Positions 1 through 5,327 of a stretch of DNA of 8,106 nt are shown here, one piece after another. Each line of letters opens with the position of its first letter. Positions within the stretch are counted from its first letter, which is position 1. The notes under the pieces were generated by a model. The model saw nothing but the letters and a program-made list of their open reading frames with translations, was not told the DNA's origin and did no database searches. The DNA is taken from positions 1 through 8,106 of the forward strand of contig JAITCR010000007.1 of assembly GCA_031282985.1 (NCBI GenBank), read 5' to 3'. The translations under genes and the position numbers were made by a program. The DNA comes from Nitrososphaerota archaeon (GTDB taxonomy: Archaea > Thermoproteota > Bathyarchaeia > Bathyarchaeales > Bathycorpusculaceae).

Positions 1-31
1 GACAACAATCTGAGAGGTAGAGAGGAAATAC

Positions 32-567
32 ATGAGAGGGCAACTTATCCCAGCGATATAACACACAAACAATTCGAAATAATACGACCTACCCTTGAAA
101 CAGCACGTAAAACAACACCCACACACCATAGATCTCTACTACATTTTCTGTGCCGCACGCTACTAAAAACGAGAAGACTACCGCTGACATTCACTGCCCA
201 TGATTTTCCCAAATGACAAATCTGCTACTACCCCCACAACGTTTGGAGAACAACTAAGGAAAACAAAGAAAGTGCCCTTGATTGCGTTTTGCACGAATTA
301 GCTGAGAACGAGCCGGACTGTGTCAAAAGTCAAAGTCTAACTCGTTAAACCACAATATGCAGTGTATAATAAAATAACACACACTGTGTATAGCGTATTG
401 AGGTTAGTAAAAATTAGTTTTGACACAGGCTGGAGCGCGTCATTAATGGCCAAGACCAGCAGACAAGTAGTATGATCAACGTGGATTCTAGAAGTGTTAA
501 AAATACTGATACAGCTAAAGCAGAAGGGATTTGATGTGGGAAAAAACGTTTGGCGTTAAATTGCATA
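32..567 (+). pseudogene. IS5-family (DUF4096 / DDE) transposase remnant, truncated
   Basis: This is the N-terminal part of an insertion-sequence transposase and is no longer functional. The reading begins at an ATG at 32 behind a purine-rich stretch (gagaggtagagaggaa), then shifts frame near position 58. From 58 it reads ITHKQFEIIRPTLETARK, then LLHFLCRTLLKTRRLP and HDFPK with a stop at 214, then CYYPHNVW and ENKESALDCVLHELAENE up to 312. It resumes at 433 as ERVINGQ, followed by VDSRSVKNTDTAKAEG, another frameshift near 520, GFDVGKN, and finally GVKLHIA in a third frame. This order matches IS5-type transposases: a DUF4096 helix-turn-helix region, then the first catalytic Asp in the VDSxSVKNTDTA motif. 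The 3' half, with the other catalytic residues, is absent. The gap between ENE and RVI is filled by a small inverted-repeat element. The sequence ends exactly at the left end of the IS630 element. The family call comes from remembered consensus, not a search. Confidence 0.82.
314..432. mobile_element. 119-bp MITE-like inverted-repeat element inside the IS5 remnant
   Basis: The ends carry inverted repeats: cggactgtgtcaaaa at 314-328 pairs with the reverse complement of ttttgacacaggctg at 418-432 (13 of 15 positions), with a perfect 11-nt core. A second, inner stem pairs 348-360 with 393-405, so the element can fold into a long cruciform. GAGC occurs immediately on both sides (310-313 and 433-436), which looks like a 4-bp target duplication. 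Removing the element and one GAGC copy restores a continuous transposase reading (LAENE joined to RVINGQ) in the same frame. It has no coding capacity. The parent element that would mobilise it is not in the window. Confidence 0.7.
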
Positions 568-1402
568 TAGCAGCTTGACTTTAAATACATAAGGTGTTGT
601 AAGGGTATGGGTGATGAAAATGAGGCCTATATCTGTAGAAGATAGAGAAAAAATAGTCAAGCATAAAGCCAATGGCGAGAGTGAAAAAAACATTGCCAAA
701 TGGCTAATGATAGGCTGCAGCACAGTCCATCAAATATTGACTCTACACAAAAAAACAGGGTTAACATATAAAAAAAGACTCTCCATCCAAACGGTAGAAA
801 AGACCAGACGTTGTAGAAACTCGTGAAAAATGGCGTAAAAATCAAGGGGAACTAGACAAATGCAGATTATTTTTTCTTGATGAATGCAGCATAAACATTG
901 GTATGACGCCGCTTTATGGTTGGGTGAAAAACATGTTCGGTGGAGGATTATGTGTCGGATGGGCGGTTTAAGCGTAAATCGTTGATTTCGGTGCTTGGTT
1001 GGAGGGTTTAGGGCTTCTATGATTTTTAAAGGTACGTTGAATGGTGAGGTTTTTGAGTCTTATGTGTCGGAGGTTTTGGCTCCTGCGTTGGAAGCGGATG
1101 ATGTTTTGGTGTTGGATAATTTGTCAGTGTATAAAGTTAAGGGTGTGCTTTTGCTGTTGCTTGGAAAGGGGTGGCGGTTATTTATTTGCCCAAGTATTCG
1201 CCTGATTTGAGTCCTATAGAGTTGGCGTGGTTAAAGATGAAAACGTTGCTTCGTAAGTTGAAGTCTAAAGCGGAAGAGGAACTGCAAACGGCGCTCCTAA
1301 GTGCATTTAAGTGGATCTCAGAAAAAGACATTTCAAACTACTTCAAACACTGCGGATATGCCTCAATTTAAAATCAAAATGCCATAAAAAGTCAAACTGC
1401 TA
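568..1402 (+). mobile_element. IS630-family insertion sequence, inactive, 835 bp
   Basis: The element is bounded by near-perfect terminal inverted repeats. The left side reads tatagcagcttgacttta (566-583); the right side (1387-1404) reads tatagcagtttgactttt on the minus strand, 16 of 18 identical. IS630/Tc1 elements insert at TA dinucleotides and duplicate them, so the TA at 566-567 and 1403-1404 is taken as the target duplication and the element as 568-1402. It contains one transposase gene with an IS630-type DDE core, now frameshifted. On the left it abuts a truncated IS5 gene; on the right it abuts pyrK on the opposite strand. Because the left and right flanks come from different sequences, some deletion or rearrangement followed insertion, or several insertions occurred. 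Confidence 0.82.
614..1371 (+). pseudogene. IS630-family transposase, multiply frameshifted
   Basis: The transposase can be reassembled across frames and is dead. The N-terminus (ATG 614; RPISVEDREKIVKHKANGES, IAKWLMIGCSTVHQIL) is a helix-turn-helix DNA-binding domain. The reading jumps frame near 805 to RPDVVETREKWRKN and the first catalytic Asp in FFLDECSI (gat 879-881). It jumps again near 940 (DYVSDGRFKRKSLISVLG), near 1000 (RASMIFKGTLNGEVFESYV and the second Asp in VLDNLSV, gat 1115-1117), and near 1165 (AVIYLPKYSPDLSPIELAW, catalytic Glu gag 1219-1221). It ends at taa 1369-1371. All three DDE residues survive, but at least four frameshifts and a lost His (VLDNLSVYK where HK is usual) show inactivity unless a functional copy acts in trans. 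The middle (about 940-1260) is strongly G+T-rich. Confidence 0.88.
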
Positions 1403-2236
1403 TATAGGTATTTTGTTTCCGCTAAAATTCAGTTTTGAAGTTCCCAGTTCCTCTTTGATTTCATTTAATTGTTCTTCATTGAACACCGTGCCGTCTCTGC
1501 AAACGCGGTATTTACCAATGACACAGCTACCACACAAACCCATGCCACATCGCATCAGACGTTCTAGGCTTGCTTCAAGAGGTAGCTTATGTTTTTGGGT
1601 TAACTCAAAAATTTTTTTAACCATAACTTCGGGTCCACAAGTGTATATAGCATCGAATTTTTCTTGGTTTAAGAGTGTAGCTAATGGTTCAGTGACTAAA
1701 CATTGCAGACCGTATGTTCCATCGTTTGTTGTTGCTATTAAATTATTTTTTTCTTGACAAACATTGCTTAGTTGGTCCATAAATAGCAGTTCGTTTTTAG
1801 TTTTAGCGCCGGTTATGAATGTTATTTTTTTAGTTTTGTTTGATAGGTTTTTTGCTAGAAATATTAGGGGTACTGTTCCTGTTCCTCCACCTATTAGGAG
1901 TATGTTCCCGTGGTTTTGGGTGAAGCTGTTTCCAAATGGCCCTCGTATTCCTATGGTTGCACCAGGGTTCATGTTGTGGAGGTGTTGTGTTGCGTTGCCT
2001 ACGTTTTTTACTGCTACGCTAATTATGCCTTTTTCTGTTGTTGTGTTAAGTATGCTTAATGGGATTTCGTCTATTCCTGGTATCCATAGCATTAAAAATT
2101 GTCCAGGTTTAGCTTTAGCGCATTGTTTATCTTTGAAAGTGTAGGTTTTAACGGAGAGGCTTTCAGTTTTTACGTCTATTATGTTAGTTGTTCGTAAAGT
2201 GTTAGTTTTAGTGATGAGATAATCCGACAATTTCAT
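1400..2236 (-). CDS. pyrK: Dihydroorotate dehydrogenase electron-transfer subunit PyrK
   Basis: This is the iron-sulfur/flavin subunit that passes electrons from the catalytic PyrD subunit to NAD+ in pyrimidine synthesis (cytoplasmic). It has 278 residues. An N-terminal ferredoxin-reductase-type FAD barrel includes GQFLMLWIPGIDEIPLSI (about 46-62). The NAD-binding fold has LLIGGGTGTVPL (113-124), TNDGTYG (170-176) and YTCGPEVMV (198-206). The C-terminal 2Fe-2S site has Cys 230, 235, 238 and 246 (C-x4-C-x2-C-x7-C), followed by the family-typical RDGTVF. The ATG start has a good Shine-Dalgarno motif, AGGAG at 2242-2246, five bases upstream. It overlaps the end of pyrD by 29 bases, so the two are surely cotranscribed and probably translationally coupled. 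The TAG stop (1400-1402) lies in the terminal repeat of the IS630 element. The tail (SGNKIPI) still looks complete by comparison with remembered archaeal homologues. Confidence 0.93.
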   Translation of the reverse strand: MKLSDYLITKTNTLRTTNIIDVKTESLSVKTYTFKDKQCAKAKPGQFLMLWIPGIDEIPLSILNTTTEKGIISVAVKNVGNATQHLHNMNPGATIGIRGPFGNSFTQNHGNILLIGGGTGTVPLIFLAKNLSNKTKKITFITGAKTKNELLFMDQLSNVCQEKNNLIATTNDGTYGLQCLVTEPLATLLNQEKFDAIYTCGPEVMVKKIFELTQKHKLPLEASLERLMRCGMGLCGSCVIGKYRVCRDGTVFNEEQLNEIKEELGTSKLNFSGNKIPI

Positions 2237-3128
2237 TTACACTCCTGAGATGTTTCTTTTTTAAATATGTTTCAATGCCTTGATTTATTGTTTGGAAAAC
2301 TTTGGGGCTATCAAATGCTATAGCTGTGCCAATTTGTACTGCGCTAGCGCCAGCTAAAAAGAATTCCACCGCATCTTGCCAACTGCTAATTCCACCACAC
2401 CCAACTATTGGTATATTGGCAAGTTTTTCTCTTATATCATAAACACAACGTAATGCAACGTTTTTCATTGCGGGACCTGACAAGCCACCTTTTATGTTAT
2501 TTAAAATCGGCCGAGTCGTTTCCACATTAATTGCTATTGCTCTAAGAGTGTTAACCGCGGTTAACGCATCTGCGCCCGCATCAACAGCGGTGCTTGCCAA
2601 ATGCACAATGTCGGTTACATTAGGGGAAAGCTTTACAAAAACAGGCACTTTAACCGTTGCTTTTACAGTTTTAACTACTTCAAATAAAAGCGCTGCATTC
2701 TGCCCAATCTCTGAACCCGTCTGCTTAACATGAGGACAAGAAACATTTAACTCCAAGGCATCTGCACCCGCCGCCACAGCTTTCCCTGCAACAACCGCAT
2801 ACTCTTCAGCAGAATAACCAAAAATACTCACAATCAACGGTTGACGAATCAACGTTTTTGAACGCCTAATCTCCTCAGCATACACCTGTATACCAGGATT
2901 TGGCAAACCCATAGCATTAATTAAACCACTCTTTACCTGAACCACCGTTGGATTAGCATAACCACACCTAGGCTGCAGACTCACAGACTTCGTCACAACA
3001 GCACCCGCACCACCCTCAATCACCCTAAACATAGACTCAGCAGAATAACCCAAAACCCCTGAAGCCAACATACCTGGATAATCAAGACTCAAGCCAGCTA
3101 TCTGCAAACTCAACGTACTACTTCCCAA
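2208..3128 (-). CDS. pyrD: Dihydroorotate dehydrogenase class 1B catalytic subunit PyrD
   Basis: This FMN enzyme oxidises dihydroorotate to orotate, the fourth step of UMP synthesis, and works with PyrK encoded just downstream. It is a TIM-barrel protein with the family motifs in order: LASGVLGYSAE, the substrate/catalytic loop LNVSCPHVKQTG with the presumed catalytic Cys in SCP, VKLSPNVTDI with the FMN-binding Lys, AVNTL, the phosphate-binding GGLSGPAMKNVALR, and IPIVGCGGISSWQDAVEF plus GASAVQIGTA. The chosen start is TTG at 3128-3126, giving 306 residues. It has GAGAGGT at 3136-3142 seven bases upstream and a TATA box centred about 41 bp upstream. A longer reading from TTG at 3152 (314 residues) is possible, but that codon lies only about 17 bp from the TATA box, probably upstream of transcription start. 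The coding strand is markedly G+T-rich in its 5' half. Confidence 0.93.
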   Translation of the reverse strand: MGSSTLSLQIAGLSLDYPGMLASGVLGYSAESMFRVIEGGAGAVVTKSVSLQPRCGYANPTVVQVKSGLINAMGLPNPGIQVYAEEIRRSKTLIRQPLIVSIFGYSAEEYAVVAGKAVAAGADALELNVSCPHVKQTGSEIGQNAALLFEVVKTVKATVKVPVFVKLSPNVTDIVHLASTAVDAGADALTAVNTLRAIAINVETTRPILNNIKGGLSGPAMKNVALRCVYDIREKLANIPIVGCGGISSWQDAVEFFLAGASAVQIGTAIAFDSPKVFQTINQGIETYLKKKHLRSVNEIVGLSHH

Positions 3129-3135
3129 ATAAACT

Positions 3136-3142
3136 ACCTCTC
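3136..3142 (-). promoter_or_regulatory. Shine-Dalgarno motif deciding the pyrD start
   Basis: On the minus strand GAGAGGT lies seven bases before TTG 3128. This favours the internal TTG over the upstream in-frame TTG at 3152, which has no comparable motif and sits too close to the TATA box. Confidence 0.6.
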
Positions 3143-3163
3143 TAATAAACAAACCACAGATTA

Positions 3164-3174
3164 CTTTATAAAAG
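3164..3174 (-). promoter_or_regulatory. Archaeal TATA box of the pyrDK operon
   Basis: The minus strand reads CTTTTATAAAG, an archaeal TBP-binding consensus, preceded by a purine/T-rich BRE-like stretch. Transcription would start about 25 bp downstream, near 3143, giving a leader of roughly 15 nt that contains the Shine-Dalgarno motif before TTG 3128. Judged by consensus only. Confidence 0.55.
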
Positions 3175-3292
3175 ATAAAGATACTGACACCTTAACTTAG
3201 TAAACATGTTGCAATACAGAATTACAGAATTGTCACCGATAACTGATTAATATTGCAGCGTTTGTTTTTCCTTTAGATGTTGTTGTAATGGG

Positions 3293-3940
3293 TTACTTTT
3301 CGATTTGTGACTGTATTCGTTCCAATAAGCATGCTACTACATAATAACTGGTTTCAAATAAAATATAATCCAATGTGTTTTTGTCCCATAAAATTTTTAT
3401 CTGTGACGGAAAATCGTCGTCTTTGTTCCAAAATTGGAAAACAGCTGGAAAGAAATCAAAAATGTTTATTTTAAAACTAACATCAGCACTTTCATTAACT
3501 GTGTAGTCAATTCCTCCTAATTTCGAGCAGGCATTATAAATGTTAGTTGCGTTTCCTGAAAAGTGTTCCGCAAAATCAGCATATAATTCTTTTTCAGCTT
3601 TTTCTCCAATTGATGAAAACTTGCTAAAATATGAAATCGGACACCAAACATTTGATAGCTGCAACGGTTTTTCTGAACAGAGCATATCCATTATTGACAT
3701 TATCTCAAGAGGATTTTTACACTCTACTTCATCATTATCCGCTACCGTTTTATACACGTATCCCGTTTTTTTATCCACCTTAAATGGTTGATAGATAAAA
3801 TTAAGATAGACATAATTTTCATCACAATTAACATAATCACGAGAAAATTTCCTCATTATTTTATCATAATCCCACGCTACAAATATTCTCCTATCGCTGG
3901 GAATAAGTTTAGAACACCCAGAGTTTTCTCCATAACTCAT
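3293..3940 (-). CDS. DUF3786-like protein of unknown function
   Basis: This is a soluble 215-residue protein with no signal peptide or membrane helix. Its layout matches what I remember of DUF3786, a family seen in anaerobic archaea and bacteria with no settled function. YQPFKVDKKTGYVYK (about 50-64) is followed by a helical segment (NPLEIMSIMDMLCSE, 76-90), a Trp-Cys-Pro-containing segment near 99-101, LGGIDYTVNESADVSFKI (141-158), and the C-terminal block FFPAVFQFWNKDDDFP (163-178), IKILWDKNTLDYILFET (181-197). The Cys residues (9, 39, 74, 88, 100, 138, 204) do not form an obvious cluster. The ATG start at 3940 has only a weak Shine-Dalgarno motif. It lies on the same strand as pyrDK but about 165 bp before the pyrD start, with a separate promoter between, so it is probably its own unit. 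The domain call is from memory of the family pattern. Confidence 0.75.
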   Translation of the reverse strand: MSYGENSGCSKLIPSDRRIFVAWDYDKIMRKFSRDYVNCDENYVYLNFIYQPFKVDKKTGYVYKTVADNDEVECKNPLEIMSIMDMLCSEKPLQLSNVWCPISYFSKFSSIGEKAEKELYADFAEHFSGNATNIYNACSKLGGIDYTVNESADVSFKINIFDFFPAVFQFWNKDDDFPSQIKILWDKNTLDYILFETSYYVVACLLERIQSQIEK

Positions 3941-3975
3941 AATGCTTCTTCTCTATAACTAAAGACATCACATGC

Positions 3976-3987
3976 ATACTTAAAAAC
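3976..3987 (-). promoter_or_regulatory. Possible TATA box of the DUF3786-like gene
   Basis: The minus strand reads TTTTTAAGTA about 42 bp before the ATG at 3940. That would place the transcription start near 3956 with a short leader. The match to consensus is moderate. Confidence 0.35.
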
Positions 3988-4052
3988 ACAGCAACTTGTA
4001 ATCAATAGATACTGCTGCATAGAATTGATGAAGCTTTTTAGAATCTGTCCTC
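3988..4052. other. Start of a 930-bp stretch without an intact gene
   Basis: No intact gene lies between 3941 and 4873. From left to right it holds the DUF3786 promoter region, this unremarkable AT-rich piece, a 17-nt inverted-repeat element (4053-4224), a MITE-like element (4225-4491), a winged-helix pseudogene (4568-4823) and the promoter of the membrane protein gene. Confidence 0.6.
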
Positions 4053-4224
4053 CACGACAAACGCATGAACTGTCCCATTTTAGACAAAAGACAAAAATTT
4101 GACGCTTTTCAACCCATTTTTGTTCTAATTACTTGATTTTTATCGTAAAACAGCACCTTTTGTCAGCGTGTTAAACTTCAACGCTATAAATATTGCGCCT
4201 ATTTTGCTTCATGCGTTTGTCGTG
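4053..4224. repeat. 17-nt perfect inverted repeat flanking a 138-bp core
   Basis: cacgacaaacgcatgaa at 4053-4069 is repeated exactly in inverted orientation at 4208-4224. The core has weaker internal pairing, for example gacaaaag against cttttgtc near 4084 and 4158. It has no reading frame of note. Just outside the left arm is ctgtcctc (4046-4053), and just outside the right arm begins acctgtcctcaata, the end of the next element. It could be a MITE, the end product of an inversion between two insertion-sequence ends, or a structured transcript. Confidence 0.7.
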
Positions 4225-4491
4225 ACCTGTCCTCAATATTTTTAAAAAAATTTGTTTGGTGAAACGAGAAAATAACGTTATATTTCATTTTTAATTGTGT
4301 TTTATGCAATGTTAATGACACTAAATTATGTGTATCATCACAATTAATGTTAAACAGGACAAACAAAACATATCTTGTAAATAAACAATATAAAAAGAAA
4401 AAAATGTTACAAAATAACCGTGACCATTGAAGAATATAGCCATTACAACATAAACAATGGCGTTATTCAGCAATTATTATTGAGGACAGGT
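4225..4491. mobile_element. 267-bp MITE-like element with 14-nt perfect terminal repeats
   Basis: acctgtcctcaata (4225-4238) is matched exactly in inverted orientation by tattgaggacaggt (4478-4491). The interior is very AT-rich and noncoding, with a further inverted pair ttaattgtg (4291-4299) and cacaattaa (4339-4347), and ccattg/caatgg at 4424-4429 and 4455-4460. No clear target duplication is visible: cgtg precedes and tctt follows. The size, perfect ends and lack of coding sequence fit a nonautonomous transposable element. Its right end lies next to a TATA-like ttaaatac (4495-4502) upstream of the winged-helix remnant. Confidence 0.7.
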
Positions 4492-4555
4492 TCTTAAATA
4501 CGTAGAGTTGATATTCAGCATTTAACTGGTGAATGTATACAAGATACTGTTTAGT

Positions 4556-4561
4556 GAGGTG
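4556..4561 (+). promoter_or_regulatory. Shine-Dalgarno motif before an ATT codon
   Basis: GAGGTG lies six bases before ATT 4568-4570, the normal spacing for translation initiation. An in-frame stop (taa 4562-4564) rules out an earlier start. Either the gene used AUU as a start or an ATG has mutated to ATT. Confidence 0.55.
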
Positions 4562-4567
4562 TAAGAG

Positions 4568-4823
4568 ATTACTAATAAAAGAAAAGAATCCGTTCAAATA
4601 CGTTTTGAAATATTGGAATTCCTTTTCTTTAGTGACAAAAACCAGTTACGCACACATGTTTGGCGTAAAGCAACAGCTGTGTCATATCATGACTTTTTAA
4701 AACATTTAATTTACCTAAAAAACAAAGGGTTTATTGACGAAGGCCCACGGACGTCTCTTATTAACCGTTGAAAGAAGAAAAATCTACACAAACCTCCGAG
4801 ATTCACTCCCCTCATTACTTTAA
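4568..4823 (+). pseudogene. Small archaeal winged-helix regulator, frameshifted
   Basis: The first frame reads ITNKRKESVQIRFEILEFLF, then DKNQLRTHVWRKA, YHDFLKHLIYLKNKGFIDEG up to stop tga 4769-4771. A shift near 4751 continues the fold in the next frame as RLLLTVERRKIYTNLRDSLP and ends at taa 4821-4823. The order (basic N-terminus, helix IRFEILEFL, THVWRKA helix, recognition helix, GFID wing, LLTVERRK final helix) matches the about 85-residue ArnR1-like winged-helix regulators common in archaea, often written TKRRxRLEIIxDIL...THIMYKANLSYRQLxKYLxFLLEKGLI. One extra base would explain the shift. The start position is ATT. It lies just upstream of a membrane protein gene on the same strand, a common pairing for such regulators, so loss of this gene may have freed the neighbour from control (inference). 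Confidence 0.72.
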
Positions 4824-4845
4824 ACATTCACCAATGGTGCATCAC

Positions 4846-4853
4846 CTATATAA
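4846..4853 (+). promoter_or_regulatory. TATA box for the membrane protein gene
   Basis: ctatataa is centred about 24-25 bp before the ATG at 4874. Archaeal transcription usually starts about 25 bp after the box centre, so the mRNA would be leaderless or nearly so, in agreement with the absence of a Shine-Dalgarno motif in front of this ATG. Confidence 0.55.
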
Positions 4854-4873
4854 CCACAGAAAAACACAAAAAG

Positions 4874-5281
4874 ATGACAAATATGAACGAAAAAGAAAAA
4901 CAACAACAGCAACAGAATTGCCCAGTTAAAACAACACATGAATTCTTATCTGAAATTAACAAAGAATGGTGTTGCTTTAAACGAGGTGCAATAATGAGCA
5001 TTATTGTTTGCTCACTTTTGATAGTTAGCTTTGTTTCTGCTTTTTTACGCATAACTAAAACTCACGGCTTTGAAGTTAGTGAACTATTTTTAGTGCTACC
5101 TATAGCAGGATTTTTAATTTACACAATTTACCTAATGATCTCCCAATACAGATTCTTTAGACAATGGAAAAACGCATGGAACACATTTACAGTTACGAAG
5201 AAAAACTGCTCGCAGACAACAAAGATAACAATAACAAAAACAACGAAGAAACCTAAACAAGCGAGAAACAACACTAAGTAA
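4874..5281 (+). CDS. Two-helix membrane protein, likely frameshifted near its C-terminus
   Basis: I do not recognise the family. As read, the product has 135 residues: a charged, Gln-rich N-terminus (1-20), a soluble helix with Cys33 and Cys34, a first membrane helix about 39-58, a short loop (RITKTHGFEVSE), a second membrane helix about 70-90, and a basic tail beginning QYRFFRQWK. After the run of five A at 5168-5172 the current frame is a low-complexity Thr/Lys tail. One base over, the sequence reads RMEHIYSYEEKLLADNKD and stops at taa 5254-5256, which looks much more like the charged helix usual after such membrane pairs. A one-base loss in the A run, a sequencing error or programmed slippage could explain this. 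The gene has its own promoter and sits behind a broken winged-helix regulator gene. Its role is unknown. Confidence 0.6.
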   Translation: MTNMNEKEKQQQQQNCPVKTTHEFLSEINKEWCCFKRGAIMSIIVCSLLIVSFVSAFLRITKTHGFEVSELFLVLPIAGFLIYTIYLMISQYRFFRQWKNAWNTFTVTKKNCSQTTKITITKTTKKPKQARNNTK

Positions 5282-5327
5282 AAAATCAAATACTACCCAT
5301 AACAATTTTTCATGTAGGTCATACACA

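Noticed and set aside
566..583. Left end of the IS630 element read as continued IS5 transposase (HIA, then AVD-like)
   Set aside because: The bases after GVKLH can be read as IAA, close to the family IAVD. However, 16 of 18 bases match the inverted repeat at 1387-1404, so the repeat is the better explanation and the resemblance is probably chance.
32..1402. A composite transposon or integron-like cassette
   Set aside because: The two transposase remnants belong to different families, share no ends and carry no cargo gene.
1400..1440. pyrK seriously truncated by the insertion
   Set aside because: The 2Fe-2S cysteines and the following tail through KIPI are present and the length is normal or slightly long for the family, so function is probably intact.
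1311..1757. A 148-residue plus-strand frame running from the IS630 remnant into pyrK antisense
   Set aside because: It joins an out-of-frame stretch of transposase to the antisense of pyrK. The transposase C-terminus is read in another frame and ends at 1371.
1764..2144. Open frames on the plus strand opposite pyrK and pyrD
   Set aside because: They lie antisense to genes with clear catalytic motifs, show no motif of their own and have no start signals.
3216..3231. Tandem acagaatt repeat between pyrD and the DUF3786-like gene
   Set aside because: Two 8-bp copies in AT-rich DNA are expected by chance and have no evident role.
4053..4491. CRISPR array
   Set aside because: The repeats are inverted, not direct, occur as pairs only, and have no regular spacers.
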